Source: SHZI01 sp031409515 (GTDB lineage Bacteria; Pseudomonadota; Gammaproteobacteria; Steroidobacterales; GCA-2729495). Taken from it: DNA of 64,000 nt. Under the pieces are notes generated by a model. It was not told the origin of the DNA and searched no databases. It saw only the letters and a program-made list of their open reading frames with translations. Where the stretch lies: positions 1-64,000 of the forward strand of contig JANNXJ010000029.1 in assembly GCA_031409515.1 (NCBI GenBank), read 5' to 3'. A program made the position numbers and the translations under genes. Shown here piece by piece: positions 15,427 through 24,435 of the stretch; positions within the stretch are counted from its first letter, which is position 1; each line of letters starts with the position of its first letter.

Positions 15427-17514
15427 TCAGGTGCCAACCGCCGCGATTAGCCGCACGCGTTTGCTATCCGGTACTTCGTTGTAGGCCAGCACCCGAAGCG
15501 TGGGCACTGCAAAGCGCAGAAACTTGGCCAACCAGGGCCGGAGCGTTGGCGCCACCAGCAGGACTGCCGGCTGGCCGGCGAGCTCCTGACGGTGGGCCGT
15601 CTCCGACAGCTGGCTTTGCAGCCGTTCTGCCAGGGTTGGCTCGATTCCGGCCGTCTCCGCGCCCCCCTTGAGAGCTTCTTGCAAGATCTGTTCCAGCCGG
15701 GGGTCCAGGGTGATCACGGGCAGCTCGTCGCTACCCCCGCTGACCCGCTGGACGATGGTCCGGCCCAGGGCCACCCGGACGGCGCTGGTCAGGGCCTCGG
15801 GGTCCTGGCTCGACCGGCCGTGTTCGGCCAGGGTCTGGCAGATGGCGCGCATGTTGTTGACGGGGATCTGCTCCCGGAGCAGTTCCTGAAGGACCCGCAC
15901 GACCACCGACAGGGGCAGGGTCTTGGGCACCAGTTCTTCAATCAGCTTCGGCGTCTGCTTGGCCAGGCGGTCCAGCAGTTCCTGGGCTTCCTGGTGGCCG
16001 AAGATCTCGTGGGCGTTCTCGTGGAGCACCTTGGACAGGTGAGTGGCGATGACCGTCGGCACGTCCACGACGGTGTAGCCCCGGGCCTGGGCTTCTTCCC
16101 GCTGGCCCGGTTCGATCCAGACGGCTTCCAGCCCGTAGGCCGGATCCCGCGTCGGTACGCCGTTGATCCGTTGCTCGATGTGGCCGGGGTTGATGGCGAG
16201 CTCCCGGTCCAGCTGCACTTCGCCGGAGCCAATTGCGGAACCCATGACGGACAGCCGGTAGCCGCTGGCGGGCAGGTCCAGATCATCCCGGATCCGCACC
16301 GGCGACACGAGGAAGCCCAGCTCGTCGGACAGGCGCTTGCGCACGCCCTTGATCCGGCGCATCAGCTCGCCGTCCTGCTGGCGGTCCACCAGGGGAATCA
16401 GCCGGTAGCCCACGTCCAGAGCGATCGCATCGGTTTCGCCGACATCGGTCCAGGAGAGGTCGCGGCTGGCTTCTGTGTCGACCAGGTCCGGGGCCGCCAG
16501 GTTGGCCGTCACGGTGGCCACGGCATCCTTGCGCCGCTCGATCAGCCAGGCGCCACCGGCGCAGATGCCGGCCATCAGGAGGAAGGCCACGTTGGGCATG
16601 CCGGGCACGATGCCCAGGAGGCCAAGGAGAATCGCGACCACCCGCAGCACCCGCTTGTCGCCCAGCAGCTGGGAGAAGAGCTGATTACCCATGTCCTCGG
16701 ACCGGGACATGCGGGTTACGAGGACGGCGACGGCAATGGCCAGGAGCAGGGAGGGAATCTGGGCCACCAGGCCATCGCCGATCGTGAGCAGCGCATAGGT
16801 TTTTGCCGCCTCGCCCACTTCCATGTCGTGCTGCAGAACGCCGATGAGCATGCCGCCGATCAGGTTGATGAACAGGATCAGGAGGCCGGCAATGGCGTCG
16901 CCCCGGACGAACTTGCTCGCGCCGTCCATGGAACCGTAGAAGTCCGCTTCCATGCGTACCTCATTGCGCCGGACGACGGCTTCTGCCTGGGTGATGATCC
17001 CGGCGTTCAGGTCGGCGTCGATGGCCATCTGCTTGCCGGGCATGGAATCCAGGGTGAACCGCGCGCTGACTTCCGAAACGCGGCCGGCACCCTTCGTCAC
17101 CACCACGAAGTTCACGATGACGAGAATCGCGAAGACCACGATACCGACGGCATAGTTGCCGCCAATGACGAAGCTGCCGAAGGCCTCGATGACCTTGCCG
17201 GCGGCATCCGGGCCGGTATGTCCGTGCAGCAGCACCACCCGCGTGGATGCCACGTTTAGTGCGAGTCGGAGCAGCGTGGCCAGCAGGAGCACGGTGGGGA
17301 ACGCGGCCAGGTCGAGCGGCCGCATGACGTACACGACCGCCAGGATCACGATGAGGGAGATGCAGATGTTGAAGGTGAACAGCGCATCCAGCACCAGCGG
17401 GGGCATGGGTAGCACGATCATGGCCAGCATGGCCAGGACTACCAGGGGGAGGCCCATCGCCATCATCGCGGTGCTGCGCACCGAGCCGAGCCAGGTGGAG
17501 GTTTGTGCTGCCAT
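15427..17514 (-). CDS. flhA: Flagellar export gate protein FlhA
   Basis: A 695-residue protein with about eight N-terminal membrane helices (to ~330) and a cytoplasmic domain that docks chaperone-substrate complexes. The conserved FHIPEP-like loop region (RVSEVSARFTLDSMPGKQMAIDADLNAG) is clear at ~140-175, along with ARGYTVVDVPTVIATHLSKVL in the cytoplasmic part. It works with FlhB, FliP, FliQ and FliR in the type III export gate. Length matches the E. coli protein (692). An 11-nt gap from flhB indicates a single transcript. Confidence 0.96.
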   Translation of the reverse strand: MAAQTSTWLGSVRSTAMMAMGLPLVVLAMLAMIVLPMPPLVLDALFTFNICISLIVILAVVYVMRPLDLAAFPTVLLLATLLRLALNVASTRVVLLHGHTGPDAAGKVIEAFGSFVIGGNYAVGIVVFAILVIVNFVVVTKGAGRVSEVSARFTLDSMPGKQMAIDADLNAGIITQAEAVVRRNEVRMEADFYGSMDGASKFVRGDAIAGLLILFINLIGGMLIGVLQHDMEVGEAAKTYALLTIGDGLVAQIPSLLLAIAVAVLVTRMSRSEDMGNQLFSQLLGDKRVLRVVAILLGLLGIVPGMPNVAFLLMAGICAGGAWLIERRKDAVATVTANLAAPDLVDTEASRDLSWTDVGETDAIALDVGYRLIPLVDRQQDGELMRRIKGVRKRLSDELGFLVSPVRIRDDLDLPASGYRLSVMGSAIGSGEVQLDRELAINPGHIEQRINGVPTRDPAYGLEAVWIEPGQREEAQARGYTVVDVPTVIATHLSKVLHENAHEIFGHQEAQELLDRLAKQTPKLIEELVPKTLPLSVVVRVLQELLREQIPVNNMRAICQTLAEHGRSSQDPEALTSAVRVALGRTIVQRVSGGSDELPVITLDPRLEQILQEALKGGAETAGIEPTLAERLQSQLSETAHRQELAGQPAVLLVAPTLRPWLAKFLRFAVPTLRVLAYNEVPDSKRVRLIAAVGT

Positions 17515-17525
17515 CGTTCAGGTTC

Positions 17526-18677
17526 CTAGCGACGCCGGCGCCGCTGTTGCGGTCCGCTGGCCAGTTTCTGGTCCACTTCCACCGTGGGCCGGTCGGGCCA
17601 CGGGCCGCCGCGCTCACGCACGACCTTCAGCCGGTATACGTAGGTCAGCACCTGGGCCACTGCCAGGTAGAGCTGGGACGGAATCTCCTGGCCCAGGTCG
17701 GTGGTCCAGTAGAGGGCCCGGGCCAGCAGCGGTGACTCGAAGAGGGTGACCTTGTTCTCCGTGGCGATTTCCCGGATGCGGGCCGCCGTCAGGTCCGCAC
17801 CTTTGGCGAGGAGCACCGGCGCCCGCATGCGGCTGTCGTCATAGCGGAGCGCCACGGCAAAGTGGGTCGGGTTGGTGATGACCACATCGGCCTTGGGCAC
17901 GTTTTCCAGCATCCGCCGGCGCGAGACCTCCTGCTGCAGCTGCCGGACGCGATTGCGCACCTCCGGGCTGCCCTCGGATTCCTTCTGCTCGTCCTCGATC
18001 TCCTTGCGGGTCATTCGCATCTGTCGCGCGTGGGACCAGACCTGATACGGTGCATCCACGGCGGCAATCAGCAGCAGGGCGCCGCTGCAGATCGCGAAGG
18101 TCAGGAGCGTCATGGACATGGAGCTGCCCAGGGCCTGCATCAGCGGCTGATCGCTTAAGGCCAGGAGCTGGTCCATCGTGGCCATGAGCAGCGCCACTGT
18201 CGCGGCGACGATGAAGCCGGCCTTGGCGATGGCCTTCAGCACCTCGACCACGCTGTTCAGGCTGAAGATCCGGCCGAGTCCGGCCACCGGGTCCAGGCGC
18301 TCGAACTTGAAGGCCATCGGGGCAGACGTGAAGTTGAAGCCGCCGACGGCAATGTGGCCGACGATGGCGGCGATGATGAGCGCGGCGAACAGGGGCACGC
18401 AGGCATCCAGCCCGGCGAGCATGGCCTGCGAAAACGCCTGGGTCATGTAGCCGGGGTCGTCCAGCGCCCGCGGGTCGAAGGCGAAGGCCTTGCGCATCAT
18501 CTCTTGCATGCCAGCGTTGATCTGTGCCCCATTCGAGTAGAGCACCAGAGCACCGGTCATCAGCACGGCCCCCATGCCCAGCTCCTGGGAGCGGGGGATC
18601 TGGCCCTTGCGACGCCCCTCGTCCAGGCGTTTCGCTGTGGCTGGTTCAGTCCGGTCTTCCTGTGGGGTCTGTTCCAT
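17526..18677 (-). CDS. flhB: Flagellar export switch protein FlhB
   Basis: A 383-residue protein with four membrane helices in the first ~220 residues and a cytoplasmic tail. The autocleavage motif NPTH is present (VVITNPTHFAVALRYD), so substrate-specificity switching from rod/hook to filament should operate as usual with FliK. The N-terminus (EQTPQEDRTEPATAKRLDEGRRKGQIPRS) is canonical. AGGCGGAC precedes the ATG. It lies 6 nt after fliR. Confidence 0.96.
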   Translation of the reverse strand: MEQTPQEDRTEPATAKRLDEGRRKGQIPRSQELGMGAVLMTGALVLYSNGAQINAGMQEMMRKAFAFDPRALDDPGYMTQAFSQAMLAGLDACVPLFAALIIAAIVGHIAVGGFNFTSAPMAFKFERLDPVAGLGRIFSLNSVVEVLKAIAKAGFIVAATVALLMATMDQLLALSDQPLMQALGSSMSMTLLTFAICSGALLLIAAVDAPYQVWSHARQMRMTRKEIEDEQKESEGSPEVRNRVRQLQQEVSRRRMLENVPKADVVITNPTHFAVALRYDDSRMRAPVLLAKGADLTAARIREIATENKVTLFESPLLARALYWTTDLGQEIPSQLYLAVAQVLTYVYRLKVVRERGGPWPDRPTVEVDQKLASGPQQRRRRR

Positions 18678-18683
18678 GTCCGC

Positions 18684-19451
18684 CTAGCTCCCCAGCATCC
18701 GGGTGAGCAGGTCGAAGGCCTCGTTCATCTGGGCCTGCCACACCGGACCCTGGGTGCGGATGGACAGGATAAGAATGAACAGGCCCAGCAGGATGGTGAT
18801 CGGAAAGCCCACGGCAAACAGGTTGAGGGTGGGCGCTGCCCGACTGATCACCCCGAAGGCGACGTTGACCATCAGTATGGCGATGACCGACGGCAGGGCC
18901 AGTTGCACGGCACCCGCGAACATGGCGGAGCCGAAGTCGACGATCACCCGCGCATCGCCCGGACTAAGTCCGCCGGAGGCTATGGGCACGGCGGCATAGC
19001 TCTGGGCCAGCAGGGCGATCAGCGTCAGGTGTGCGTCGGTGGCCAGCAGGACCAGCGAAGCCACGATGATGTAGAAACGCCCCAGCAGGGGCATGCCGCC
19101 GCTCTGGGGATCTACCACGGTCGCAAAGGACAGCCCCATACCGATGGAGATCATCTGGCCGGCCAGCAGGGCAGATTCCGTGGCCAGGCGCAGCACAAAG
19201 CCAATGCCGAGCCCGACGATCAGTTCCTGCATGATTGCCGTCAGTCCGGGACCGCTCAGGGGCTGGAAATCCGGGGGTGGTCCTGCCGAGGGCACCAGCG
19301 CCACCGATAGCACCAGCGCGATGGCCAGCCGCATGGGTCGCGGTACGAACACAGCCCCCAGCAACGGCGCAAGCATGACGACGCCGCCTACCCGAAGCAC
19401 GGTCCAGAGGATCGCGAACAGGATGTCCGCCAGCTGCGCCGTCGTATCCAT
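18684..19451 (-). CDS. fliR: Flagellar export gate protein FliR
   Basis: A 255-residue integral membrane protein with about six helices. It forms the export-gate ring with FliP and FliQ. The stretch GFVLRLATESALLAGQMISIGMGLSFATVVDP and the C-terminal FPITILLGLFILILSI helix are typical. Size agrees with E. coli FliR (261). It is placed after fliQ with a 7-nt gap. Confidence 0.93.
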   Translation of the reverse strand: MDTTAQLADILFAILWTVLRVGGVVMLAPLLGAVFVPRPMRLAIALVLSVALVPSAGPPPDFQPLSGPGLTAIMQELIVGLGIGFVLRLATESALLAGQMISIGMGLSFATVVDPQSGGMPLLGRFYIIVASLVLLATDAHLTLIALLAQSYAAVPIASGGLSPGDARVIVDFGSAMFAGAVQLALPSVIAILMVNVAFGVISRAAPTLNLFAVGFPITILLGLFILILSIRTQGPVWQAQMNEAFDLLTRMLGS

Positions 19452-19458
19452 CGGCGGT

Positions 19459-19728
19459 TCAGCCCAGCATGCTCGGTATGTTCATGAACAGCGTCCGGGT
19501 ATAACCGGTGATCAGCTGCAACATCCAGGGGCCCATGATCAGCAGCGTCAGTACCAGAGCGAGCAGTTTAGGAATGAAGGACAGCGTCATCTCGTTGATC
19601 TGGGTGGCAGCCTGAAGCACGCCGACCAGCACGCCGGCGATCAGCGTGACGAGCAGGAGCGGGGCCGCCAGCAGCGCCGTGAGAGTGAGTGACTCGCTGG
19701 CGATGGTGAGTACAGTTTCCGGGGTCAT
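19459..19728 (-). CDS. fliQ: Flagellar export gate protein FliQ
   Basis: An 89-residue two-helix membrane protein, exactly the E. coli length. Helices lie at ~16-40 and ~52-75. It shows the conserved pattern PLLLVTLIAGVLVGVLQAATQINEMTLSFIPK, and belongs to the FliPQR export gate. The gaps on either side are 10 and 7 nt, consistent with one polycistron. Confidence 0.95.
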   Translation of the reverse strand: MTPETVLTIASESLTLTALLAAPLLLVTLIAGVLVGVLQAATQINEMTLSFIPKLLALVLTLLIMGPWMLQLITGYTRTLFMNIPSMLG

Positions 19729-19738
19729 CGCGCCAGCC

Positions 19739-20506
19739 TCAGTTGTGGGGCGCGAAGCTGGAGGCGAGGGTGCCCACGATCAGGCCCCACCCGTCCACCA
19801 GAACGAACAACATGATCTTGAACGGCAGCGCGATGAGCATCGGCGACAGCATCATCATGCCCATGGACATCAGCACGCTGGAGACCACCAGATCGATCAC
19901 CAGGAACGGAATGAAGGTGAGAAACCCGATCTGGAAAGCAGTCTTCAGTTCGCTGGTCAGGAAGCTCGGCAGGAGCACCGACAGCGGCACGTCTTCCGGT
20001 TTCTCAAAGCCTTCCTTGCCAGAGAGCGTCGCAAACAGCGCGAGGTCTGGCTCGCGGGTCTGGCTCAGCATGAATTCCCGCATCGGTCCGAGGGCTTTCT
20101 CGGCCGCCACCGGCATCTCGATGGTGCCGGCGAGGTAAGGCTGCAGCGCGTCCTCGTTCACCCGGTCCAGCACCGGCGCCATGATGAAGTAGGTGAGAAA
20201 CAGGGCGAGGCCCACGAGGACCTGGTTGGGCGGGGTCTGGGGCATGCCGATGGCCTGGCGCAGGATGGCCAGCACGATCACGATGCGGGTGAAGGAGGTG
20301 GCGGCCAGCAGCAGCGAGGGCAGCAGCGTGAGTGCGGTCATCAGCATCAGGATCTGGATGCTCACCGACCAGGTCTTGCCGCCGTCCGGGTTATCCACCA
20401 GGGACAGCGCCGGAATGACGGGGGCTGCCGCCTGGGCGATGGCGGGGGCCAGAGCGAGCAGGATAAGGACGCTGCTGCGGGCGAGTGCGGCGCTACGAGG
20501 GCTCAT
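19739..20506 (-). CDS. fliP: Flagellar export gate protein FliP
   Basis: A 255-residue protein with a cleavable signal peptide (about residues 1-26, ending AIAQAAA) and four membrane helices. The core SLLLAATSFTRIVIVLAILRQAIGMPQTPPNQVLVGLALFLTYFIMAP is unmistakable FliP. It nucleates the FliP5-FliQ4-FliR1 gate. It overlaps the upstream fliO stop by 4 nt. Confidence 0.95.
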   Translation of the reverse strand: MSPRSAALARSSVLILLALAPAIAQAAAPVIPALSLVDNPDGGKTWSVSIQILMLMTALTLLPSLLLAATSFTRIVIVLAILRQAIGMPQTPPNQVLVGLALFLTYFIMAPVLDRVNEDALQPYLAGTIEMPVAAEKALGPMREFMLSQTREPDLALFATLSGKEGFEKPEDVPLSVLLPSFLTSELKTAFQIGFLTFIPFLVIDLVVSSVLMSMGMMMLSPMLIALPFKIMLFVLVDGWGLIVGTLASSFAPHN

Positions 20507-20904
20507 GGGGTGCGGTCCATATAGTTGGCGAATTCCGGTGTGGTGCCGCTCGCTGGCGGCTGGTTCAGGACGTGCAGGGTGCGCATGCCCGAAGGGCTCA
20601 CGCCCACGAGTACCTGGTCGCCGCCGACGCGTATGAGGACGACCCGTTCCCGGGCGCCCAGCGACAGGCCGCTGACGACTTCAATCAGTCCACCCCGCAG
20701 GCCGGCGCCCACGCGAAACCGCCGGGAGACCCAGGCCGTGGCGCCGAGGAGGGCCAGGACGACCGCGAGGCCCAGCACCATGCGGATGGCGGCCGACGTG
20801 AGGTCGCTCGTCGGTAGCCCGCCGGTGGCCAGGCTCTGCTGCGTGCCGTCCGCCAGCGCCGGAGCGCTCACGAGCAGAAGGACCAGGAGTCTGTGGAACT
20901 GCAT
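20503..20904 (-). CDS. fliO: Flagellar protein FliO
   Basis: A 133-residue bitopic membrane protein assisting FliP assembly. There is a signal-like hydrophobic start (LLVLLLVSAPALADG), a membrane helix at ~40-60 (MVLGLAVVLALLGATAWV) and the small cytoplasmic beta-rich FliO domain (IEVVSGLSLGARERVVLIRVGGDQVLVGVSPSGMRTLH). Size and position between fliN and fliP are standard. Sequence conservation in this family is low, and gene order carries much of the call. Confidence 0.88.
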   Translation of the reverse strand: MQFHRLLVLLLVSAPALADGTQQSLATGGLPTSDLTSAAIRMVLGLAVVLALLGATAWVSRRFRVGAGLRGGLIEVVSGLSLGARERVVLIRVGGDQVLVGVSPSGMRTLHVLNQPPASGTTPEFANYMDRTP

Positions 20905-20912
20905 GGCGGGTT

Positions 20913-21290
20913 TCAGCTCTGGCCGTTGCTGCGCTTGGTGGGCGCCAGCACGTCGGTCAGGCGAATGCCAAATTTGTCGTTGACGATCACGATCTCGCCA
21001 TGGGCCACCAGGGCGCCGTTAACCAGGACGTCCAGCGGCTCCCCGGCATTCCGGTCGAGCTCCACCACCGAGCCCTGGGACAGACGCAGCAGCTTGCCGA
21101 CGCTCATCTGGGCGCGGCCGACCTCCAGTGACAGCGTTACCGGCACGTCAAGGATGACTTCGATGTTGGGCCGGACGTCCGCACCACCCGTATTCCCGGG
21201 GGTGTCCAGTGCTTCGAGCGCCGGTGCCTGAAACGGCTGGGCCTTGCCCGCCGTGACGGCACCGCCCTCAGTTGCTTTCGCCTCGTCCAT
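20913..21290 (-). CDS. fliN: Flagellar motor switch protein FliN
   Basis: A 125-residue C-ring protein. The SpoA domain (EVILDVPVTLSLEVGRAQMSVGKLLRLSQGSVVELDRNAGEPLDVLVNGALVAHGEIVIVNDKFGIRLTDVL) fills the C-terminal ~85 residues. It forms the base of the switch complex and helps bind the export ATPase regulator FliH. GGAGAG precedes the ATG, and its start overlaps the fliM 3' end by 23 nt, implying coupled translation. Confidence 0.95.
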   Translation of the reverse strand: MDEAKATEGGAVTAGKAQPFQAPALEALDTPGNTGGADVRPNIEVILDVPVTLSLEVGRAQMSVGKLLRLSQGSVVELDRNAGEPLDVLVNGALVAHGEIVIVNDKFGIRLTDVLAPTKRSNGQS

Positions 21291-22269
21291 ATTTCTCTCC
21301 TACCGTGATTCGATTGGCGGGCTTGGTGATCCGCACCGCATTGCGTCCCTGGAATGCACCGAAGGTGCCTTCAACCAGCGGGGTGTCCCCCGCGTAGAGA
21401 AGCACCGCCGGCAGCAGATCCGTCGGGATGATGTCGCCGGGCCTGGCATTGACCAGATCCCGGAGACTGATTTCTGTCCGGGCCACCACGGCCCGCAGCG
21501 AGACGCTGGCGTCCTGGACGTCGGCCCGCAGGCGCGAACTCCAGCGCCGGGAATCTGCTTCAACCTGGTCCTGCTGACCCGCATCCCGCAGGTGCCGGAC
21601 CGGCTCCACGACGGCGTCGGGCAGCACGATGTCAAAGTGGAACTCCCGCCCACCCAGCAGCAGATCGAACCCCGTCACGCACACGGGGTCGGAGCCCGCG
21701 GCGACGGCGGCGAAGATCGGGTTGATCTCGGAAGCACCCAGCTGAAAATCGACGATGGCGAAAGGCTTCCAGGCCTCGCGCAGGTCCTGGAGGATCGCGG
21801 TCACGAACTTGCGCACCAGGCGGACCTCCATCGGCGTGAATTCCGACTCCCCCTCCGCGCGCCGGCCCTTGCCGTCGCCGCCGAAGAAGATGTCCACCAG
21901 CGTAAAGACGAAGCCGGCATCCAGCGTGATCACGCCCTTGGTGTTCTGGCCGCGGATCTCCAGCACATTCAGGCTCGTCGGCACGGGCAGGCGCCGGGCG
22001 TAAAGGCCCCAGCGTTCGTCCCGCCAGGCCCGGGGAGAGACCTCCACCGACTGGCGGAAGAAGCGTCGCGCTGTGATCTTGAGCAGGCTGCTCATGCGCT
22101 CGGAGATCGACTCCAGCGCCGGCGCCTTGTCGGCGGCAATCCGCTCCCAGTGATCCGCATGCAGGTCGACGACCTGCCCCTCGGGCGAGCGGCCCTGGGG
22201 GTCGCCGGCGACGGACCGGGCGCTCAGCGCCTGGGACTCATCGTCCGACAGGATTTGCCTGGTGCTCAT
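21268..22269 (-). CDS. fliM: Flagellar motor switch protein FliM
   Basis: A 333-residue C-ring protein. The N-terminal peptide ILSDDESQAL resembles the conserved CheY-P-binding element, even though no cheY is in this locus. The middle CheC-like domain (~50-230) and a C-terminal SpoA domain (ISLRDLVNARPGDIIPTDL...ALLYAGDTPLVEGTFGAFQGRNAVRI) follow. Length equals E. coli FliM (334). A functional CheY-binding peptide suggests that chemotaxis proteins are encoded elsewhere in the genome. Confidence 0.95.
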   Translation of the reverse strand: MSTRQILSDDESQALSARSVAGDPQGRSPEGQVVDLHADHWERIAADKAPALESISERMSSLLKITARRFFRQSVEVSPRAWRDERWGLYARRLPVPTSLNVLEIRGQNTKGVITLDAGFVFTLVDIFFGGDGKGRRAEGESEFTPMEVRLVRKFVTAILQDLREAWKPFAIVDFQLGASEINPIFAAVAAGSDPVCVTGFDLLLGGREFHFDIVLPDAVVEPVRHLRDAGQQDQVEADSRRWSSRLRADVQDASVSLRAVVARTEISLRDLVNARPGDIIPTDLLPAVLLYAGDTPLVEGTFGAFQGRNAVRITKPANRITVGEKYGRGESN

Positions 22270-22304
22270 CGGGATGCCCTGAGGTGCATGGGAAGGGGTG
22301 GTAC

Positions 22305-22877
22305 TTACTGGACAACAAAGCTGGTGAAGTAGAGGTCCTCGACCTTCCCGGGGTGTTCTTCCCCGTCCGGGTTCGCCGCCAGGATTTTCTGCACCTCGAC
22401 CAGGGCCTGCTGGCGGAGCTTTTCCTTCTCTTCCCGGTTGGTCAGCGCAGGCACGGCCTGGCCGCCGAAGAGCATCAGCAGGTTGTTGCGAATGACGGGC
22501 ATGTGGTTCTTCAGGTTGGCGACCACATGCTCATCCCGGGACATGAGTTCCACCGTGACCTGGAGGAAGCGGATGGCCCCCTTGTCCTCGATGCTGGCCA
22601 CCAGCGGCGGATCCAGGGGCAGGTAGAGCGGCGGGCCCTTCGGCTCCTCGGCCGCCTTGGGGGCCGCTTCCGGTTCCTCAGCCACCACCACGGGGGCCGG
22701 GCAATTCGGGGTCATGGAGTTGAGCAGCTTGCAGCCCAGAATCGGCGCGGCAAGCTGGGTGACCAGCAGCAGCAGGAACAGCCCGACGACGGTACCCGCC
22801 GCCTTGAGCAGACTGGTCCGCTTGGACTCGACCGGTGTGGTTACGGGGGCTGCCGCTTCGACTTCTTCAGTGGCCAT
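22305..22877 (-). CDS. fliL: Flagellar basal-body-associated protein FliL
   Basis: A 190-residue single-pass protein. The membrane helix is at ~27-48 (LLKAAGTVVGLFLLLLVTQLAAPI), then a Pro/Glu-rich linker and a periplasmic stomatin-like FliL domain (PLYLPLDPPLVASIEDKGAIRFLQVTVELMSRDEHVVANLKNHMPVIRNNLLMLF). FliL surrounds and supports the stator. It is the first gene after a sigma-54 promoter at 22913-22927, so it heads a transcript running through fliMNOPQR and probably into flhBA. Confidence 0.92.
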   Translation of the reverse strand: MATEEVEAAAPVTTPVESKRTSLLKAAGTVVGLFLLLLVTQLAAPILGCKLLNSMTPNCPAPVVVAEEPEAAPKAAEEPKGPPLYLPLDPPLVASIEDKGAIRFLQVTVELMSRDEHVVANLKNHMPVIRNNLLMLFGGQAVPALTNREEKEKLRQQALVEVQKILAANPDGEEHPGKVEDLYFTSFVVQ

Positions 22878-22912
22878 GAGTATCTGTCCGTGAACGTCCC
22901 GGAGAACTCAAA

Positions 22913-22927
22913 GCAAGACCCGTGCCA
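22913..22927 (-). promoter_or_regulatory. Sigma-54 promoter of fliL
   Basis: The minus strand reads TGGCAC-GGGTC-TTGC, a full match to the RpoN -24/-12 consensus with the invariant GG and GC ten bases apart. The predicted transcript start is near 22901, 24 nt before fliL. An A/T-rich block (22941-22973) lies just upstream of the -24 element. Confidence 0.85.
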
Positions 22928-23062
22928 CCCTAAAGGCTAGAAGAAAAACTATATAAAACATATACTTGAATTGTGGTCTCTAGTGGTGCCGGCCCGGTTG
23001 CCAAGAACTTGGCGCACTGGTCAGGGGCTCCGCCAATGCGTTGGTGCCGGACCCCTTCCGGC

Positions 23063-24400
23063 TCAGGCCCAGACATCTACCAGCCGGGTCGAGAGGGCTC
23101 GGGTAGCCAGTGGGTTCGGGAGGGCAGAGGGCTCACCCCGGGCCGGGGCCCAGCCCCGCAAGTCCGGGGCAAAGGGGTTGGTCCCGGTTGCCTGGCGCTG
23201 CTGAAAGGCGTTGGGATTGCCCATCTGCCCGCTGCCGCTATCGACCTGGGTACGGGTCAAGGCAATGCCCTGCTCGGCGAAGAGTTCCTTGAGGCGGGGC
23301 AGGGAGGCTTCAATGGCTTCCCGGGCCTGGCTCGTACTGGTACCGAACCACACCTGGGCCGAGCCGTCCTCGATCTGAATTTCCACGTCCAGCTTGCCTA
23401 GGGTCTCCGGGTGGAGCTGCAGCCGGGCCGTGTGGGAGCCCACTCCCCCGAGGGTCAGCAGGCGGTCTGCCAGGCCGCCCGCAAAGTTGGCGTGGTTCCC
23501 CAGGGGCTGGAGCGGTGGCAGCGTGCTGGTGCCGAGGCGGCTGAGCAGAGCGGCGTTCCCGGTATCGGATCCCCCTGAGCCGCTGAGCGTTGCGGTAGCA
23601 GGGAGTCCGGTAGCGCTGTCGCCCCCCGCGGCGAAGGCCGCGATTTGCTGGCCCAGCGTAGTGACCAGCACTTCGACGCCGGCAGCGGGCTGCAGGGCGT
23701 TGCGGAGCAGGTCGGCGGCAGACAGGCGCAGGGCCGGTGCGCTATCCAGGCCAGGAGCCAGTGCCGTTGTACCCGGCGCCGGGAGCAGGGTTGGCGGCAG
23801 CCCCGGCGCAGGGCCGGCAGATTTCTCAGTGCCCTTCGCGGCTGCTGGCGGACGGCCGGCAGCGGCCGCTGCGGTGACTGCCGCAGCCGGAACCGGCGCG
23901 GGATCCACCAGACGGGTCAGCGCCAGATCGGCCAGGGAGATCCGGGGACTCGCTTCCGGGGGCTGGGGCGTGGCCGGGGTCGCCGGCTTGCCGGCCACCG
24001 GCGTGGCTTCCTGATCCGCCAGCGGCAAGGACTGGCCGGTTGTTGGCAGGGATTTGCCGGTCGCGCCACCGGCAGTGCTGCTGGTAAGGGCGACTGGCGA
24101 CACCGGCGTCGCGCTGCCCGGCAGGGCAGGCAAGGCCAGGGGGTCCGAGGGGACAACGGCGCTCTCGGATGGCGCTGCAGCCAGGCTGAATTCGGTCAGC
24201 GGAGCAACTGCGACAGGCGCGGGAGGCTGTGTTCCCTGGAGAAAGCCGGCGATGAGGTCGGCGAAGGGCGTCGCTGGCCCGGCCCCGGGCGCCGGGATTC
24301 CGGAGCCGGGACGAGCCGTGCCGGGCACGCCGGGTAAGCCATTGGGCGCGCTGGCAGGCCGTTCCAGAAGCAGGGCAGGATTGAGGTTAAGTTCGCTCAC
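23063..24400 (-). CDS. fliK: Flagellar hook-length control protein FliK
   Basis: A 445-residue Pro/Ala-rich secreted ruler protein. The first ~290 residues are low-complexity, as expected. The C-terminal FliK domain is clear (TLGGVGSHTARLQLHPETLGKLDVEIQIEDGSAQVWFGTSTSQAREAIEASLPRLKELFAEQGIALTRTQV). It measures the hook and switches FlhB specificity. The start is a GTG at 24398-24400 with no ribosome site, only 12-14 nt from the -12 element of the sigma-54 promoter at 24414; leaderless translation or a slightly later start is possible. Confidence 0.88.
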   Translation of the reverse strand: MSELNLNPALLLERPASAPNGLPGVPGTARPGSGIPAPGAGPATPFADLIAGFLQGTQPPAPVAVAPLTEFSLAAAPSESAVVPSDPLALPALPGSATPVSPVALTSSTAGGATGKSLPTTGQSLPLADQEATPVAGKPATPATPQPPEASPRISLADLALTRLVDPAPVPAAAVTAAAAAGRPPAAAKGTEKSAGPAPGLPPTLLPAPGTTALAPGLDSAPALRLSAADLLRNALQPAAGVEVLVTTLGQQIAAFAAGGDSATGLPATATLSGSGGSDTGNAALLSRLGTSTLPPLQPLGNHANFAGGLADRLLTLGGVGSHTARLQLHPETLGKLDVEIQIEDGSAQVWFGTSTSQAREAIEASLPRLKELFAEQGIALTRTQVDSGSGQMGNPNAFQQRQATGTNPFAPDLRGWAPARGEPSALPNPLATRALSTRLVDVWA

Positions 24401-24413
24401 TGCCGAGTATCAA

Positions 24414-24428
24414 GCAACCTCCGTGCCA
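24414..24428 (-). promoter_or_regulatory. Sigma-54 promoter of fliK
   Basis: The minus strand reads TGGCAC-GGAGG-TTGC, matching the RpoN consensus. It sits in the 35-nt gap between fliJ and fliK. The expected transcript start (about 24402) is two bases before the fliK start codon. Confidence 0.8.
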
Positions 24429-24435
24429 CCCGACT

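Noticed and set aside
15592..17259. A 555-codon plus-strand ORF opposite flhA
   Set aside because: His/Asp/Gln-rich shadow caused by high GC on the opposite strand of a real gene; no domain or ribosome site.
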